Assembly: GCA_934098515.1 (NCBI GenBank)
Contig: CAKOOK010000001.1
Location: forward strand, 62,001-126,000
Direction: 5' to 3'
Source of the DNA: an uncultured Bacilli bacterium
GTDB taxonomy: Bacteria; Bacillota_I; Bacilli_A; RF39; UBA660
Length of the DNA stretch: 64,000 nucleotides
Part shown: one piece after another, positions 43,161 to 51,127 of the stretch
Layout of the letters: each line of letters begins with the position of its first letter
How positions within the stretch are numbered: position 1 is the stretch's first letter
Program-made: the position numbers and the translations under genes
Notes under the pieces: model-generated
The model's database searches: none
What the model was told of the DNA's origin: nothing
What the model saw: only the letters and a program-made list of their open reading frames with translations

Positions 43161-45399
43161 AGAATTTCTTAAATACGTTATGTTTTTTACTTAAAATGAA
43201 CAGTGTTACTGAGATAAATAGACTTGATAGAAGGACTGCAGTTAGATTGCTTATTCCAGTTTTAGGATTTTCGGTGCTGTTTTGATTTTGATTAACATCA
43301 CCGCTTATGATTGTTTCTCCGTTACCTTCTTCTTTGTTAATATCAATTATTTTAATGGTTTTGGTTCCTTTAATGCCACTTCCGTCTTTTGCTGATGCCG
43401 TAACAATTACTTCTCCTTCTTTTAAGCCAGTTAGAATACCGCTTTGATTGATTGTTGCTACGCGGACATTGTTAACACTCCAATAGATATCTTTATTACT
43501 AGCATTTGATGGAGTTATTTCTGCTGATAAGTTTAGGGTGCCTGCAACACTTATTTCATTGTTACCAATTATGCTTATGTTTGTTATAGGTATACTTTTT
43601 TTATCTCCTATAGTAAAGGTTGTTTTAGCATTAGCGTTAGTTGAGGCAATAGTTACTTCATATGTGCCAGCGGTTGCTTTATCAGTTAGAGTTATTTTTA
43701 TGCCAGTTGTGTCTTTTGTAATTGTAAACTGGTTTGTTACGTCAATATTTTTTTTAGTAATTTTTATGTTTAAAGTATTGGGGTTTACGTTTGTTAGGTT
43801 TAGGGTTATATAGACGTATCCACCATTTTGAATGTTAAGGTCAGTTGGAGTCTTTGTGGTGTTTTTGATTTCAATGTTTTCTTTTTCATTTTTAGTAAAT
43901 ACTGAGATAACTGGGTAGAACTGAAGAGCACTATTTGATGTGGTGTCGATCCATGATGTTGTATCAAGGCTGTAGTAGCTTACTTTACTAGGTTTGTTTG
44001 CTACGTAGTACCATTTATCTTCAGCTGTGCTTGATGAAGCAAAGGCTTCTACTGGGAAGATGTTATAAGTTTCACCATTATCTACTTCTTTATATAAGGT
44101 AGTGTATTTTAGATAGATGTAATATTTTTCTTTAGTTATACTAATTTTATTAGATATATTTACTGAGGTATAACCTACTTTACTAGCAGTTCCTTCACCT
44201 ATTTTAGTAGCTTTACTAAAGTCATCAACATCTGAGTAGTAAAGTTCATACTTGTCGCCTGGATAACCAGTAAAGATATTTACTTTAGTAAGTTTTTCTG
44301 AAGCACTACTTTGTTTAGTATAAATATTTTTAAAATAAAGAACGGATGTATCAGTTGTTTGAATATCACCACTAAAGCCATGAATGTTATTTGAATATTT
44401 ATTATCAAATGATGTTGTTTCAACTTTATAAGCACTCATTAAACTTGAACAAATATTAGTATCATAATAACTTACATAGTGATATCCAGCTGGAATAGTA
44501 TTGTTTCCAGGAAAGATTGTGGGATATGTGTCTTTAGTAAGCCATGCTCCGTTTCCTTTAGGAGTAGTTTTAAAATTAGAAGCACTATAGTCATCATCCC
44601 ACCCTACTATTGTTAAGGCGTGATTAATTGTGTTATTTCCATTATAGTAATATGATAGTTTATCATTTGATACATATGCAGGAGTTTCAGCATATATTTG
44701 AGCACCTACTGCACCATACTCAGTAAGATTCTTTTTAATTGCTAGAATGGTATTTGCATCACAAGATGCGCTTGATACGTAGTCAATTTCATTTACATAG
44801 TAGTCACTTTTTTGATTTAGTGTATTTGTTTTGGAACTTGATGTAGTACTCCAAGGTAGTTTTGTTTCTAAAATTGGGCCGCGGCCAGATGATAGATAAG
44901 CACCAGATAGGTAGTAGTTTCCACCCTCATCTTTAGTTTTACTATAGTAGCCAAAAGGGTTTTTAGTGCCATCATCTAATGAGTAAACTGTGCTATAGTC
45001 GATATGTTTTTCAGATAAATCTATTTCTTTATTTTGCTCAATTAATAATGATGACTCTATTACAGAAGTGGTTGCAAATGTCCAGCACATACTAGTATTA
45101 CCTTGATCATGGGCTTTACTTACTTTATTATAATCTAGTAATGAGAATTTTCTTAAAGTTTTATAATCTACATTAAAAGCGTTACCAACAGATGCAGTTA
45201 GATTCTTATTGGTTGTATAAAATTCTTCACACTTTACAGGCATTATAGTATTTTCTTTTTCAGTTGGAGACAATAATTTCCATTTTTTATAATTTTCAGT
45301 TTCTGTGCATAAATTATTTTCTGCTTTAATATATGATAAGGCATTAACATTTGATGTTATTGCTAGAAGTGCAATTAATAATACTATTTTCTTTTTCAT
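43159..45399 (-). CDS. Sorted papain-like (C1) cysteine protease with Ig-like domain
   Basis: The 746 residues have a signal peptide, a papain-type domain with the nucleophile motif DQGNTSMCWTFATTSVIESS (Cys at about 106) and the His motif NHALTIVGWDDDY. The usual Asn motif (W.xKNSWG) reads AWLTKDTYPT. Then follow beta-sandwich regions and a bacterial Ig-like (BIG2) domain (VAGTLNLSAEITPSNASNKD; ATINQSGILTGLKEGEVIVT). The end NPKTGISNLTAVLL...KKHNVFKKF is a wall sorting signal of the NPxTG kind. A surface protease acting on host or neighbour proteins is likely. Confidence 0.85.
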   Translation of the reverse strand: MKKKIVLLIALLAITSNVNALSYIKAENNLCTETENYKKWKLLSPTEKENTIMPVKCEEFYTTNKNLTASVGNAFNVDYKTLRKFSLLDYNKVSKAHDQGNTSMCWTFATTSVIESSLLIEQNKEIDLSEKHIDYSTVYSLDDGTKNPFGYYSKTKDEGGNYYLSGAYLSSGRGPILETKLPWSTTSSSKTNTLNQKSDYYVNEIDYVSSASCDANTILAIKKNLTEYGAVGAQIYAETPAYVSNDKLSYYYNGNNTINHALTIVGWDDDYSASNFKTTPKGNGAWLTKDTYPTIFPGNNTIPAGYHYVSYYDTNICSSLMSAYKVETTSFDNKYSNNIHGFSGDIQTTDTSVLYFKNIYTKQSSASEKLTKVNIFTGYPGDKYELYYSDVDDFSKATKIGEGTASKVGYTSVNISNKISITKEKYYIYLKYTTLYKEVDNGETYNIFPVEAFASSSTAEDKWYYVANKPSKVSYYSLDTTSWIDTTSNSALQFYPVISVFTKNEKENIEIKNTTKTPTDLNIQNGGYVYITLNLTNVNPNTLNIKITKKNIDVTNQFTITKDTTGIKITLTDKATAGTYEVTIASTNANAKTTFTIGDKKSIPITNISIIGNNEISVAGTLNLSAEITPSNASNKDIYWSVNNVRVATINQSGILTGLKEGEVIVTASAKDGSGIKGTKTIKIIDINKEEGNGETIISGDVNQNQNSTENPKTGISNLTAVLLSSLFISVTLFILSKKHNVFKKF

Positions 45400-45525
45400 T
45401 TTTTACTCCTATTATCTATTAAAATTATAAGTTATTAGGAGGATGTTGTCAATTAAAAAAGGCTAACTTAGATGGTGCACTTTTACGTGTTTTTAGTCAA
45501 GTAATGGTTTCTAATAGGATTAAAA

Positions 45526-45544
45526 AAATGCCTTGAAGGCATTT
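45526..45544 (-). terminator. Terminator of the CotY/Z-like gene
   Basis: AAATGCC TTCAA GGCATTT followed by Ts on the minus strand, overlapping the stop codon. Confidence 0.75.
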
Positions 45545-45992
45545 AGTTATTGCATATGTTGTCTACGAAGCAATCGTTTAGGCATCTAATAGCACAGCAA
45601 CAGTTTAGGTTCATTGTGAAGAAACTGTTTGTTGATAGATATGGCTCTGTTGTGCTATCTGCATTTGCTACTAAAACTCTAAATGTTGCACAGTTGTTGT
45701 CTACCTTTTCTACTCTAAATACTGTACTACAGTTTGTGGCTCCAGTTGCAGTGCAGTCAGTAGTAGCTTCTTTAGTTGTTGGCATACTAAATGGTGTTCC
45801 ATTACCAGCACATGTATAAAGCATTATTGGTCTAGTGTTACAAACTATGCAGTTTGGAGAGCCTCCTAGCATTGGTCTATCGCATGAATCTAGTCCACTT
45901 TCAGGACAAACGTTTTGCTGAAGTATTTGAATTACTTTTAGAGTTTCAGCAATGCAGTTGCCAGAGTTTGTTTCAGTATTATTATTACACAT
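45543..45992 (-). CDS. CotY/CotZ-like spore coat protein
   Basis: The 149 residues carry about 19 cysteines. The start NCIAETLKVIQILQQNVCPE, the middle CDRPMLGGSPN.IVC and the end CCCAIRCLNDCFVDNIC follow the pattern of CotY/CotZ, the Cys-rich proteins that build the spore crust and outer coat in Bacillus. They self-assemble into disulfide-linked lattices. The gene stands alone with its own terminator. Together with the CotD-like gene at 3.2 kb it suggests that the organism can sporulate, or did recently. Confidence 0.78.
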   Translation of the reverse strand: MCNNNTETNSGNCIAETLKVIQILQQNVCPESGLDSCDRPMLGGSPNCIVCNTRPIMLYTCAGNGTPFSMPTTKEATTDCTATGATNCSTVFRVEKVDNNCATFRVLVANADSTTEPYLSTNSFFTMNLNCCCAIRCLNDCFVDNICNN

Positions 45993-46073
45993 ATTAATTC
46001 ACCCTTTCATTTTCTCAATATATTTTATGTAAATTGGTAGTATTTAGTGATTTTATTTTTTGTTTTATTATAG

Positions 46074-46079
46074 TATAAT
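46074..46079 (+). promoter_or_regulatory. -10 box for the EIIB-like gene
   Basis: TATAAT preceded by TAG, 20 bases before the ribosome site. The -35 box is not clear. Confidence 0.45.
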
Positions 46080-46098
46080 ATTTTTAGGTGATGAATAT

Positions 46099-46410
46099 AT
46101 GTGGTGGCAATATTTAATTATATTTTTTGTATTATTAATTATTTCATTTGTAGTTGTTAAACTTAATAAGAAGAATTTTACTTATGAGATAAATAAGTTA
46201 GTACAATATTTAGGTGGTAAAGAAAATATTATAGATAGTGAAGTTACAATGTCTAGATTAAAGGTTACTTTAAAGGATGTTACTTTAGCAGATAAGGAAG
46301 CTATTCAAAGGCTTGGTGCTAAGGGAATTGTAGAAATTGATAATCAGCTTAAGATAATATTTGGGCCGAATGCTAAAACATTAAAAAAATACATTAGTGA
46401 AATGAAGTAG
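46099..46410 (+). CDS. Membrane-anchored EIIB-like domain lacking the active-site Cys
   Basis: Starting at the ATG after AGGTGATGA, the 103 residues begin with a membrane helix (WWQYLIIFFVLLIISFVVV) followed by a glucose-type PTS EIIB domain: LVQYLGGKENIIDSEVTMSR then LKVTLKD, LGAKGIVEI and LKIIFGP. The phosphorylated Cys of the CxTRLR motif is replaced by Thr (VTMSRLK), so it cannot act as a normal phosphocarrier. It may be a sensor or adaptor. The gene ends in an 11-bp terminator hairpin. Confidence 0.75.
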   Translation: MWWQYLIIFFVLLIISFVVVKLNKKNFTYEINKLVQYLGGKENIIDSEVTMSRLKVTLKDVTLADKEAIQRLGAKGIVEIDNQLKIIFGPNAKTLKKYISEMK

Positions 46411-46424
46411 CTAATGTATTTTTA
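46387..46424 (+). terminator. Terminator of the EIIB-like gene, perhaps two-way
   Basis: AAATACATTAG and CTAATGTATTT pair perfectly around a 13-base loop that includes the stop codon; Ts follow on the + strand and As precede. Confidence 0.78.
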
Positions 46425-46428
46425 TTTA

Positions 46429-46926
46429 TTATGGTCGCTCATTTTTGTATGGTTCATGGCACACGTTTTTTGAGTTTAAATCTAGAGATGCAGTTACTGT
46501 TTTGTATGTTGCATCTAGAGTTATGTTAATGTCTAAGCAGTCCATGCACATATTTTTATCTAATGGATTATAGATGCTGCATGATTTTTTTTGAGAAGTC
46601 CCTTCATCTTTGTTTTCTTTTTTTAGGTCTCCAGAGTCAATTAGGTCGGCAATGTTTAAAACAAATTTGTATTTACATTTGTTGTTTGTACACTCACAGT
46701 AAGTGTTATTTGCAGTACATGCACCAAAGTAGCTTTTGTATTTATTTGAGTTGTTTTGAACATGAACGATTGCGGCGTTTTCGATGCTTTCAATTTTAGC
46801 GTTTAGGGCTTTTTCGTTCATTCGATCACGCATTTTAAAAATTCCGGGAATAGCGATTACCATTACTAATGAGATTAGTACAAGTACTGCTAAAAGTTCT
46901 ACTAGGGTAAATCCTTTATTTTTCAT
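46429..46926 (-). CDS. Type IV prepilin-like protein
   Basis: The 165 residues open with MKNKGFTLVELLAVLVLISL, the prepilin leader with G-1 and E5, followed by the assembly helix to about residue 30. The outer domain has about nine cysteines (FGACTANN, CECTNNKCKYK, CSIYN, MCMDCLD), unusual for a pilin, and the pattern IADLIDSGDLKK seen in other Gram-positive pilins. It is coded 9 bases after the prepilin peptidase gene and with pilC, so it is probably a major or minor subunit of this filament. Confidence 0.88.
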   Translation of the reverse strand: MKNKGFTLVELLAVLVLISLVMVIAIPGIFKMRDRMNEKALNAKIESIENAAIVHVQNNSNKYKSYFGACTANNTYCECTNNKCKYKFVLNIADLIDSGDLKKENKDEGTSQKKSCSIYNPLDKNMCMDCLDINITLDATYKTVTASLDLNSKNVCHEPYKNERP

Positions 46927-46935
46927 AGTTCCTCC

Positions 46936-47691
46936 TTATAGGCCTAGTAAGGCGTTTATAAATATGTTTGCTAAATCAGCATTAAAGTATAGTAGTAACA
47001 TGCTTGTTACTAGGAATGGCCCAAATGGTAGCATTCCTTCTTCTCCTTTAACACTAATATACATAGCGTATGGAAATGCTAGAAATGATGCTAAGATGAT
47101 ATAGAATATTCCTAGGACTGGGCCTAGAGTAAGTCCAGCGATGAATGATAGTTTAATGTCCCCTCCACCTAGAGATTCTTTTTTAAATAAGAAGTTTCCA
47201 AGCAACATTAATAAATATACGATAATAAATATTAATAAACCAGATAAAATACTATATATGCCTTCTTTTAGTCCAAGACTAATAATTTTAATGATGGTGA
47301 TAAGAATACCTGATATTATTAATGGACTATCATTTATGATCATGTATTTAGAGTCACTTACAAAGATAATTGATACTAAACTTGATATGATTATGGCAAT
47401 AGCAAATTCGTAAGTTAAGCCAAAGATTATATAACTAGCAGTAAAGAGAACTCCTGTTAAAAGCTCGATGGCTGGATAGATAAATGATATCTTTTGTTTG
47501 CATTTTTTACATTTTCCTTTTAAGAATATGAAAGACAATACAGGGATGTTTTCATACCAAGATAGTTTATGATTACATTTTGGGCAGTGACTTCCTGGTT
47601 TAATGATTGATTCACCCTCTGGAAGTCTTAGTCCAACTACGTTATAAAAAGAGCCAAATATAAGGCCTATTATAAAGATTAATATTCCCAT
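46936..47691 (-). CDS. Prepilin peptidase (PilD/ComC family)
   Basis: The enzyme cuts prepilin leaders at the membrane. The 251 residues show the N-terminal domain with the two CxxC pairs CPKCNHKLSW and CKKCKQKISF, GSFYNVVGLRLPEGESI, and the aspartate motifs VSDSKYMIIND and GGGDIKL. About seven membrane helices are visible. It stands between pilC and the prepilin gene and would also process the prepilin fused to QueH at 8.2 kb. Confidence 0.93.
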   Translation of the reverse strand: MGILIFIIGLIFGSFYNVVGLRLPEGESIIKPGSHCPKCNHKLSWYENIPVLSFIFLKGKCKKCKQKISFIYPAIELLTGVLFTASYIIFGLTYEFAIAIIISSLVSIIFVSDSKYMIINDSPLIISGILITIIKIISLGLKEGIYSILSGLLIFIIVYLLMLLGNFLFKKESLGGGDIKLSFIAGLTLGPVLGIFYIILASFLAFPYAMYISVKGEEGMLPFGPFLVTSMLLLYFNADLANIFINALLGL

Positions 47692-47698
47692 GGTGCAC

Positions 47699-49342
47699 CT
47701 ACTTAATTTGACTGTAAAGGCTGAACATTGGTAAGATGACAGCTAGAACGATACCACCTACTACTACAGCTAGGAAGATAATCATTACTGGTTCGATGAA
47801 GTTTTTCATGTTGTTGATGATTGTTTTGTGTTCTGTTTGGTAGTAGTCTGCTACTTTACTCATCATTGCGGCTAGTTCACCAGTGGATTCTCCAGTTACA
47901 ATCATGTAGTATGCTACTTCGGGGACAGCCCATTGGTCTTTGAATGATGTGCTTATTTTTTCTCCTTTGGCGATGTTGTTTACTGTTTTAAACATAATTT
48001 CTTTGTATACTTCATTAGTTGTTATTTCACTTAAAAGGTTAATGCTCTCAGTGATAAAGACGTTGTTTTTTAGTAGTGATGCAAAGGTTTTAGCAAAGAT
48101 ATTCATTTCTTTATAAATGATTATTTTACCAAAGATAGGTATTTTCATAGCAAATATTTGGAAGTTTTTTCTAAATGATTTTACTTTTTTGTATAGGACG
48201 ATAATGATTGAGATTATTATTACTAAGCCACCTATGATTAGGGCAAAGTTAGTGTCAAAGAATTTACTTAGGTTTAGTATCCATAGTGTATAACCATTAA
48301 GAGTTGCTCCTGTTGATGAGTATACGTCTTCAAATTGGGGGATAACGTATAGCATGATGAAGACAATGACTGCAATGGAAAAGACTGATATGATTGCTGG
48401 ATAACTCATGGCGTTTATCATGGCTTTTCTGGTGTTTTCTAGTTCTGTATAGTAGTCTGCCAAGTCATCTAGGGTTTCTTCTAGTTCGCCTGTTGCTTCA
48501 GCGGCTTTGACCATACTTATAAGTAATGCTGGAAATGAGTTTCTTTGTTTTTCTAAGGAGCTTGAGAAAGATTCTCCTAGAGTAAGGTTGTAAATTATTG
48601 AATCAAAGACTTTTTTCTTTCTTGGGTTTTTACTCATTTGTTTACCTAGGATGCGCATTGAGTCAGTTAAAGTTATTCCGGCTTTTAGATAAGTAGATAA
48701 CTGAGTTAACCAGAATATTAGATCTTTGTTTTTGAAACGGAAATTATTAAATTCTGAAGGGCCATAAAAAAGTTCAATATATTTGCTTGTTTCAATTGAA
48801 AGAACGGTGTAACCTTCACTAGTTAGGTATGTGTATACTTCCATTTTAGAGTATGCGTAGAAGGTGTTTATTACTTTTTTGCCTGAACTATCTAAAGCAA
48901 CATATTTATAAGTTAATGGCTTTTCACTTCTTTCAGTGTCTGTTTGAAGGGCAGCTATTAGATTTTTATTTTGGGCTAGTTCTTTTTCTTTTTGTTTTTT
49001 TACAAAAGAAAGATTGTTATAGAATTTGTTCCATTTGTCGCCTAGAGTTTCTGTGTATTCCATTTTGTATGGGTCATCGTTTTTTACTTCTTTTTTTTCT
49101 TCGCCTTTGAATGCAGATGTGCCACTATCTAGGTTTACTGCTTCTTCAACCATTTCTTTAACTCCCGAATTTTTTCTGGCATTTTCTTCATATTTGCTAT
49201 ATGCTTTGTCCCCTATTTTGTTAAATATAAAGATAAATGGGTATAGTAAAGCGTAAAGTGTGTAATAGATTCCAAGTACTTCATATTTTAGGAGATTTAT
49301 GGGAAATAACAAGATTTTAATTATTGGGCTTTGCTTTTTCAT
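47699..49342 (-). CDS. PilC/GspF-family platform protein with long N-terminal extension
   Basis: The 547 residues contain two GspF domains (about 205-325 and 410-535) with typical pieces: FWLTQLSTYLKAGITLTDSM, LISMVKAAEATGELEETLDD, MSYPAIISVFSIAVIVFIML and YYMIVTGESTGELAAMMSKV. The first 190 residues are an addition: a hydrophobic hairpin, a charged linker, and a small domain YKYVALDSSGKKVINTFYAY that resembles a GspF lead-in. Usual length is near 400. The assembly ATPase (PilB/GspE) is not in the window. Confidence 0.9.
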   Translation of the reverse strand: MKKQSPIIKILLFPINLLKYEVLGIYYTLYALLYPFIFIFNKIGDKAYSKYEENARKNSGVKEMVEEAVNLDSGTSAFKGEEKKEVKNDDPYKMEYTETLGDKWNKFYNNLSFVKKQKEKELAQNKNLIAALQTDTERSEKPLTYKYVALDSSGKKVINTFYAYSKMEVYTYLTSEGYTVLSIETSKYIELFYGPSEFNNFRFKNKDLIFWLTQLSTYLKAGITLTDSMRILGKQMSKNPRKKKVFDSIIYNLTLGESFSSSLEKQRNSFPALLISMVKAAEATGELEETLDDLADYYTELENTRKAMINAMSYPAIISVFSIAVIVFIMLYVIPQFEDVYSSTGATLNGYTLWILNLSKFFDTNFALIIGGLVIIISIIIVLYKKVKSFRKNFQIFAMKIPIFGKIIIYKEMNIFAKTFASLLKNNVFITESINLLSEITTNEVYKEIMFKTVNNIAKGEKISTSFKDQWAVPEVAYYMIVTGESTGELAAMMSKVADYYQTEHKTIINNMKNFIEPVMIIFLAVVVGGIVLAVILPMFSLYSQIK

Positions 49343-49438
49343 TTGACCTCCTAATTTATTCTAAATGTATTATAGCATAGTTTTTTAAGTTGTTAAAGTA
49401 AAAAGAATTGCTTGCATAAATTATATTAGGTGATGTGT

Positions 49439-49714
49439 GTGTTTGGTAATAGTTTTGTGAGGGTTCTTCCATGGATTAGTAAGGGACTTAATGTTGCTAA
49501 GAATGTTATTCCACTTTATGAGGGAGCTAAACCGGTTATTAGTGGTGCTAAGAAGTTTTTAAATAGATTTAATAATCAAGGTGTTAGTGTTAATGGAAAT
49601 GCAATATCTAAAGAAAGGATTATTATTGATTATCCTAGGGATAAAAAAGTTATAAAGCATGTTAAAAGTGAGCCAGTAAAAAAAACTTTGGGTGGTCCAA
49701 AGTTCTTTATTTAA
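49439..49714 (+). CDS. Small protein, YqfQ/VrrA-like candidate
   Basis: About 91 residues from the GTG at 49439, which stands five bases after AGGTGATG; an ATG two codons earlier overlaps that site. The start FVRVLPWISKGLNVAKNVIP recalls the hydrophobic helix of YqfQ (VrrA)-type proteins of spore formers, and the rest is basic (DYPRDKKVIKHVKSEPVKKT). The match is weak. It is convergent with the phosphomannomutase gene and overlaps its end by 8 bases. Confidence 0.45.
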   Translation: MFGNSFVRVLPWISKGLNVAKNVIPLYEGAKPVISGAKKFLNRFNNQGVSVNGNAISKERIIIDYPRDKKVIKHVKSEPVKKTLGGPKFFI

Positions 49715-51056
49715 GTTCTTTTTCAATTATATCCATATATTCTTTTTGTCTTGATTCTAGCGTATTTTGATCTTTGGCTTCAAATCTTAGAGTTATCATT
49801 GGGCCAGTGTTTGAGCATCTTACTAGAGCAAAGCCATCTGTGTAGTTTACACGTACTCCGTCTGATGTATTGCAGTTGTAATTTTTATCTAGTGCATATT
49901 TTTTTACTTTTTCAACTATTTCCCATTTTTTATCGTCTGGAGCGTTTAGTCTTATTTCGGGAGTGCTTACATATTTGGTAAATCCGTCAAGAAGGTTATC
50001 TGCTTTAATGCCTTTATTCATTAGAAGTTCTGCTGTTCTTAGACCGGCATATAAGCCGTCGTCATAACCATAGTATTTATCTCTAAAGAAGATGTGGCCA
50101 GAAAATTCTCCACCGACTAGGGCATCTTCATCATGGGTTACTGATTCAATATAGGCAGAGCCATTTTTTACCATTAGGGGTACTGCCCCGATTTTTTTTA
50201 GTTCTTCTTCTAGGGCACATGAGCATTTAACGTCTAAGATAACTTTTTTCTTGTCAGTGTTTGGGATGATTTCTCTAGCAAAAATGCCGATTAAAAGGTC
50301 TGTACCAATAGTGGTTCCGGTGTTTGTGACGATACCTACTCTGTCTGCATCTCCATCAATACCGATACCTAAATCGTAATTACGAGTGCGAACTACCGAT
50401 TTTAACCATTTTAGATTGTTTTCATCGTTAGGATCGGGATTATGAATTGGAAATGAGCCATCACTGTCACAGTTTAGGAAGGTTACTTCTTGAAATAGTT
50501 TAGAGTAAAGCTCTTTTACAATAATAGATGCAGTACCATTGCCACAATCTACTACTACTTTTTGTTTTATTTTAGGAAATTTGTCTAGTAGCATGTTTAG
50601 GTATTCTTCTTTTATATTGTCTTCCTTAATAGTTCCTGAACCTGATGTGAATTCTTCTGTTTTAATTAAATTATAGATTTCTTCTAGGTGCTCTCTTCTT
50701 AAATGAAGGTAGTCTTTACCAAATATTTTAAAGCCGTTGTCTTCTTTTGGGTTATGGCTTGCAGTAATCATGATGCCATTTTGCTCTTTTCTAGTTATGC
50801 AGGCGTAATTTAACATGGGTGTTGTTACTAGGCCAATATCAGTTATGTTTATGCCAGTACTTAATAGTCCTTCGATAAGACCAGAATTTAGTTCTTCACT
50901 GCTAAGTCTATTGTCATGGCCAATTATACAGGAGTCTTCATCATGGCTTTTTAAGTATGTTCCGCACGCTTTACCTACTCTTATAGCAATTTCTTTGTTA
51001 ATATCTTGTGGATAAGTTCCCCTTATATCGTTTTCTCTTAATATATTGTAGTTCAT
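49707..51056 (-). CDS. Phosphomannomutase/phosphoglucomutase
   Basis: The 449 residues have the alpha-D-phosphohexomutase signatures in order: NDIRGTYPQDI, the phosphoserine loop MITASHNPKEDNG, the metal loop IGIDGDADR, the sugar loop GGEFSGHIFF and the phosphate loop VRCSNTGPMITLRFEA. GEFSGH favours the PMM/PGM (AlgC-like) subgroup over GlmM. It supplies mannose-1-P or glucose-1-P for surface glycans. A terminator lies between it and gpmI. Confidence 0.92.
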   Translation of the reverse strand: MNYNILRENDIRGTYPQDINKEIAIRVGKACGTYLKSHDEDSCIIGHDNRLSSEELNSGLIEGLLSTGINITDIGLVTTPMLNYACITRKEQNGIMITASHNPKEDNGFKIFGKDYLHLRREHLEEIYNLIKTEEFTSGSGTIKEDNIKEEYLNMLLDKFPKIKQKVVVDCGNGTASIIVKELYSKLFQEVTFLNCDSDGSFPIHNPDPNDENNLKWLKSVVRTRNYDLGIGIDGDADRVGIVTNTGTTIGTDLLIGIFAREIIPNTDKKKVILDVKCSCALEEELKKIGAVPLMVKNGSAYIESVTHDEDALVGGEFSGHIFFRDKYYGYDDGLYAGLRTAELLMNKGIKADNLLDGFTKYVSTPEIRLNAPDDKKWEIVEKVKKYALDKNYNCNTSDGVRVNYTDGFALVRCSNTGPMITLRFEAKDQNTLESRQKEYMDIIEKELK

Positions 51057-51084
51057 AGTCTCACCTATTTTAATTATATAATAA

Positions 51085-51119
51085 AAAAAGAGTAATTTTT
51101 AGTTTTTGTTACTCTTTTT
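51085..51119. terminator. Hairpin upstream of pmm, downstream side of gpmI
   Basis: AAAAAGAGTAA and TTACTCTTTTT flank a 13-base loop. On the minus strand it follows the gpmI stop and precedes the pmm start, so it separates the two genes. Confidence 0.75.
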
Positions 51120-51127
51120 CTTTTATT

